From Lentisalinibacter salinarum (GTDB lineage Bacteria; Pseudomonadota; Gammaproteobacteria; Steroidobacterales; Woeseiaceae): a stretch of 64,000 nt of DNA. The notes beneath the pieces were generated by a model. It saw only the letters and a program-made list of their open reading frames with translations, was not told the DNA's origin and searched no databases. The stretch is taken from positions 434,001 to 498,000 of the forward strand of contig NZ_JAPDRH010000001.1 of NCBI RefSeq assembly GCF_040706555.1, in the 5' to 3' direction. The translations under genes were made by a program, and so were the position numbers. Numbering within the stretch: the stretch's first letter is position 1; each line of letters opens with the position of its first letter. Positions 62,035 to 64,000 of this stretch are shown in pieces.

Positions 62035-63174
62035 ATGCGAATCTCATCGACTTTATCGGCGGTTTCGTCTGCCCTGGCCGTCATCCTTGTCGCCGGCCTC
62101 CTCCTCCTGAGCGCAGGCTGCGGCGGCAGCGAGTCGGGAGCCGACGGCGGCGCGAAAGTGGTGAACGTCTTCAACTGGTCGGACTATATCGGGCCGGACA
62201 CCATCGAGCGCTTCGAGCGCGAGACCGGTATCGAGGTCAACTACGACACTTACGATTCGTCCGAGATCGTCGATGCGAAACTGCTCGCGGGCAATACCGG
62301 CTACGACGTCGTCGTGCACTCGGGCCAGTTCTCGGCCCGGCTGATCCCCATCGGCATCTACCAGCCGCTGGACCGCTCTCGGTTGCCGAACTGGAAGCAC
62401 CTGGACCCGAAGATCATCGAGCAGGTCGAGGGCTACCCCGGCGCCAACGAACACTCCGCGGTGTATATGTGGGGCACGACCGGTTTCGCCTATAACGTGG
62501 ACCTGGTGCGCGAGCGCATGCCCGACGCGCCGGTGCACAGCGCGAGGATGCTCTTCGACCCGGAGATCGTGCGGCGCTTCGCCGATTGCGGCGTGACGCT
62601 GCTCGACTCGCCCACCGACGTCTTCCCGATGGTGCAGGCCTATCTGGGTCTGCCGCCCGGCAGCCTCGAGCCGGAGCATCTGCAGGCGGCGGAGGAGCAG
62701 CTGATGCGCGTCCGGCCCTATATCCGCTACTTCAGCTCGACGAAGATGATCAGCGATCTGCCGAACCGGGAGGTCTGCATCGCCATGAGCTGGTCCGGCG
62801 ACTACGCGCAGGCGGCGGCGCGCGCGGCCGAGACGGCGGCGCCCGTGCACCTCGAGTACACGGTGCCGGCGGAGGGCACGCTGCTCTGGTACGACGGGCT
62901 GTATATCCCGGCGGACGCGCCGCACCCTGACAATGCGTACCGCTTCATCAACTTCCTGCTGCGGCCCGAGGTGATCGCTGACATCTCCAACTACGTCTAC
63001 TACGCGAACGGCAACCGTTCCTCGCTGCCGCTGCTCGACCCGGCGGTCGTGAACGATCCCGGCATCTATCCCGACGATGCCGTCTGGGAGCGCGCCCATC
63101 TCGCCCCGGTGTCGCCGCCGAAGATGGAGCGACCCCGCACACGGGCCTGGGCCCGGGTGAAGAGCGGCATCTGA
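62035..63174 (+). CDS. Polyamine ABC transporter substrate-binding lipoprotein, PotF-like
   Basis: 379-residue exported protein. A signal peptide ends in the lipobox LLSAGC, so it is a lipoprotein. The mature part begins with VNVFNWSDYIGPDTIERFER, the PotF/SpuD hallmark, and continues with YDVVVHSGQFSARL. Binding-site residues typical of polyamine proteins are suggested by VYMWGTTGFAYN and YTVPAEGTLLWYDGLYIP. It should bring putrescine, spermidine or a related amine to the transporter. Ribosome site AAGGAG. Its stop overlaps the start of the ATPase gene (TGATG). Confidence 0.93.
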   Translation: MRISSTLSAVSSALAVILVAGLLLLSAGCGGSESGADGGAKVVNVFNWSDYIGPDTIERFERETGIEVNYDTYDSSEIVDAKLLAGNTGYDVVVHSGQFSARLIPIGIYQPLDRSRLPNWKHLDPKIIEQVEGYPGANEHSAVYMWGTTGFAYNVDLVRERMPDAPVHSARMLFDPEIVRRFADCGVTLLDSPTDVFPMVQAYLGLPPGSLEPEHLQAAEEQLMRVRPYIRYFSSTKMISDLPNREVCIAMSWSGDYAQAAARAAETAAPVHLEYTVPAEGTLLWYDGLYIPADAPHPDNAYRFINFLLRPEVIADISNYVYYANGNRSSLPLLDPAVVNDPGIYPDDAVWERAHLAPVSPPKMERPRTRAWARVKSGI

Positions 63175-64000
63175 TGCAGGGGGCAGTGCCGGGCGCGAGG
63201 ACGCCGGAACAGAAGGCGGCGGAACGCCCCTGGGAGGAGCCTGGCGCGCGTCCGTTCATCGAGCTGCAGGGCATCGGCAAGCGCTTCGGCGATTTCGTGG
63301 CTGTGGACGGCGTTGATCTCGCCGTCTACCGAGGCGAGCTCTTCTCGATCCTCGGCGCTTCCGGCTGCGGCAAGACGACGCTGCTCAGGATCATGGCGGG
63401 TTTCGAGACGCCCAGCGCCGGCCGCGTGATCATCGACGGCGCCGACGTGACCGACCAGCCGCCGTACCGGCGCCCGGTCAACATGATGTTCCAGTCCTAC
63501 GCGCTCTTCCCGCACATGAGCGTCCGGGACAATGTCGCGTACGGTCTGAAGAAGGAACGCCTGCCCCGCGGCGAGATCGACGACCGGGTGGCCGCCATGC
63601 TGGAACTCGTGAAGCTCGCCGAGTTCGCCGGGCGCCGGCCCGGGCAGCTCTCCGGCGGGCAATGCCAGCGGGTGGCGCTGGCACGCGCTCTCGTCAAACA
63701 GCCGAAGGTATTGCTGCTGGACGAACCGCTGGCCGCCCTCGACCGCAAGCTGCGCGAGCACACCCAGTTCGAACTCGCCAATCTCCAGGACGAGCTCGGC
63801 ATCACCTTCGTCGTGGTCACCCACGATCAGGAGGAGGCGATGATGCTGTCGACCCGCGTCGCGGTGATGGAGGCGGGGCGGCTGCGCCAGGTGGATACGC
63901 CGAGCCGCGTGTACGAGTATCCCGGCTGCCGTTTCGTCGCCGAGTTCATCGGCAACATCAATATTTTCGAGGGCCGGGTGGCAGAGGCGAAGCGCGACCG
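63174..64000 (+). CDS. Polyamine ABC transporter ATPase, PotG-like (cut by window edge)
   Basis: The first 275 codons of the ATPase subunit are present. Walker A is GASGCGKTT (61-69), the Q-loop MMFQSYALFP, the signature LSGGQCQR (Cys replacing the usual Gln after the signature), Walker B LLLDEPLAALD and the switch VVTHDQEEAM. The start overlaps the binding-protein stop. A 27-residue Ala/Glu/Pro-rich extension precedes the domain, which is common in PotA/PotG. The regulatory C-terminal domain has just begun (GNINIFEGRV). Permease genes should follow outside the window. Confidence 0.93.
   Translation, partial: MQGAVPGARTPEQKAAERPWEEPGARPFIELQGIGKRFGDFVAVDGVDLAVYRGELFSILGASGCGKTTLLRIMAGFETPSAGRVIIDGADVTDQPPYRRPVNMMFQSYALFPHMSVRDNVAYGLKKERLPRGEIDDRVAAMLELVKLAEFAGRRPGQLSGGQCQRVALARALVKQPKVLLLDEPLAALDRKLREHTQFELANLQDELGITFVVVTHDQEEAMMLSTRVAVMEAGRLRQVDTPSRVYEYPGCRFVAEFIGNINIFEGRVAEAKRD

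Overview
This is a gene-dense, GC-rich chromosomal window from a proteobacterium. The best inference is an aerobic to microaerobic gammaproteobacterium, perhaps of the halophilic Ectothiorhodospiraceae/Chromatiales kind. That rests on the cbb3 oxidase cluster with its full assembly set, a FixL/FixJ-type oxygen two-component system, AlkB with rubredoxin, AMP phosphorylase, the Anbu locus and polyamine catabolism. No rRNA, tRNA, CRISPR array, insertion sequence or prophage was seen. About 60 protein genes are supported and both ends cut through genes.

Layout. 0-9 kb: the start of a glutamate synthase small-subunit-like oxidoreductase (leftward, cut), two c-di-GMP enzymes, a CDF metal exporter, an unrecognised gene with a palindromic operator candidate, S-formylglutathione hydrolase, a Ca/Na antiporter and a patatin lipase. 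9.4-14.6 kb: four genes joined by 4-base start/stop overlaps (beta-CASP RNase, AMP/thymidine phosphorylase-like enzyme, PRPP synthetase homologue, MFS transporter), which reads as an RNA or nucleotide salvage operon. 14.6-23.5 kb, leftward: ccoNOQP, a small membrane protein, ccoGHIS and a SafE-like membrane protein, i.e. the cbb3 terminal oxidase and its copper and redox assembly factors.

23.9-32 kb: a stress and oxygen island with two tandem-Usp proteins, a host-attachment-family protein, a short DksA/TraR-type zinc finger protein, a FieF-like CDF transporter, a CBS protein, a FixL-like haem-PAS kinase, its FixJ partner and a stand-alone receiver whose phosphoacceptor Asp is replaced by Glu. 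The motif TAGGTAG recurs in front of four units of this island, which suggests one shared regulator. 32-36.4 kb: an ABC exporter of ATPase, double-FtsX permease and HlyD-type adaptor. 36.5-40.6 kb: the Anbu locus, with circularly permuted ATP-grasp, alpha-E protein, zinc-ribbon metallopeptidase and a convergent Anbu peptidase.

40.7-43.2 kb: an AraC-type regulator divergent from alkB and rubredoxin, for alkane oxidation. 43.3-47.8 kb: mixed small metabolic genes, including a GFA-SnoaL fusion, DUF3014 and DUF2905 proteins, an amidohydrolase and a PhzF protein. 47.8-53.6 kb, leftward: a GcvT-like aminomethyltransferase, two paralogous phytoene-dehydrogenase-like flavoproteins and a MATE transporter. 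53.6-64 kb: amine or polyamine catabolism and uptake, with PuuA-like gamma-glutamyl ligase, PuuC-like aldehyde dehydrogenase, an NDP-forming acyl-CoA ligase, a class III aminotransferase, a TetR/BetI-type repressor with a clear palindromic operator, an acyl-CoA dehydrogenase, a PotF-like lipoprotein and a PotG-like ATPase cut by the right edge.
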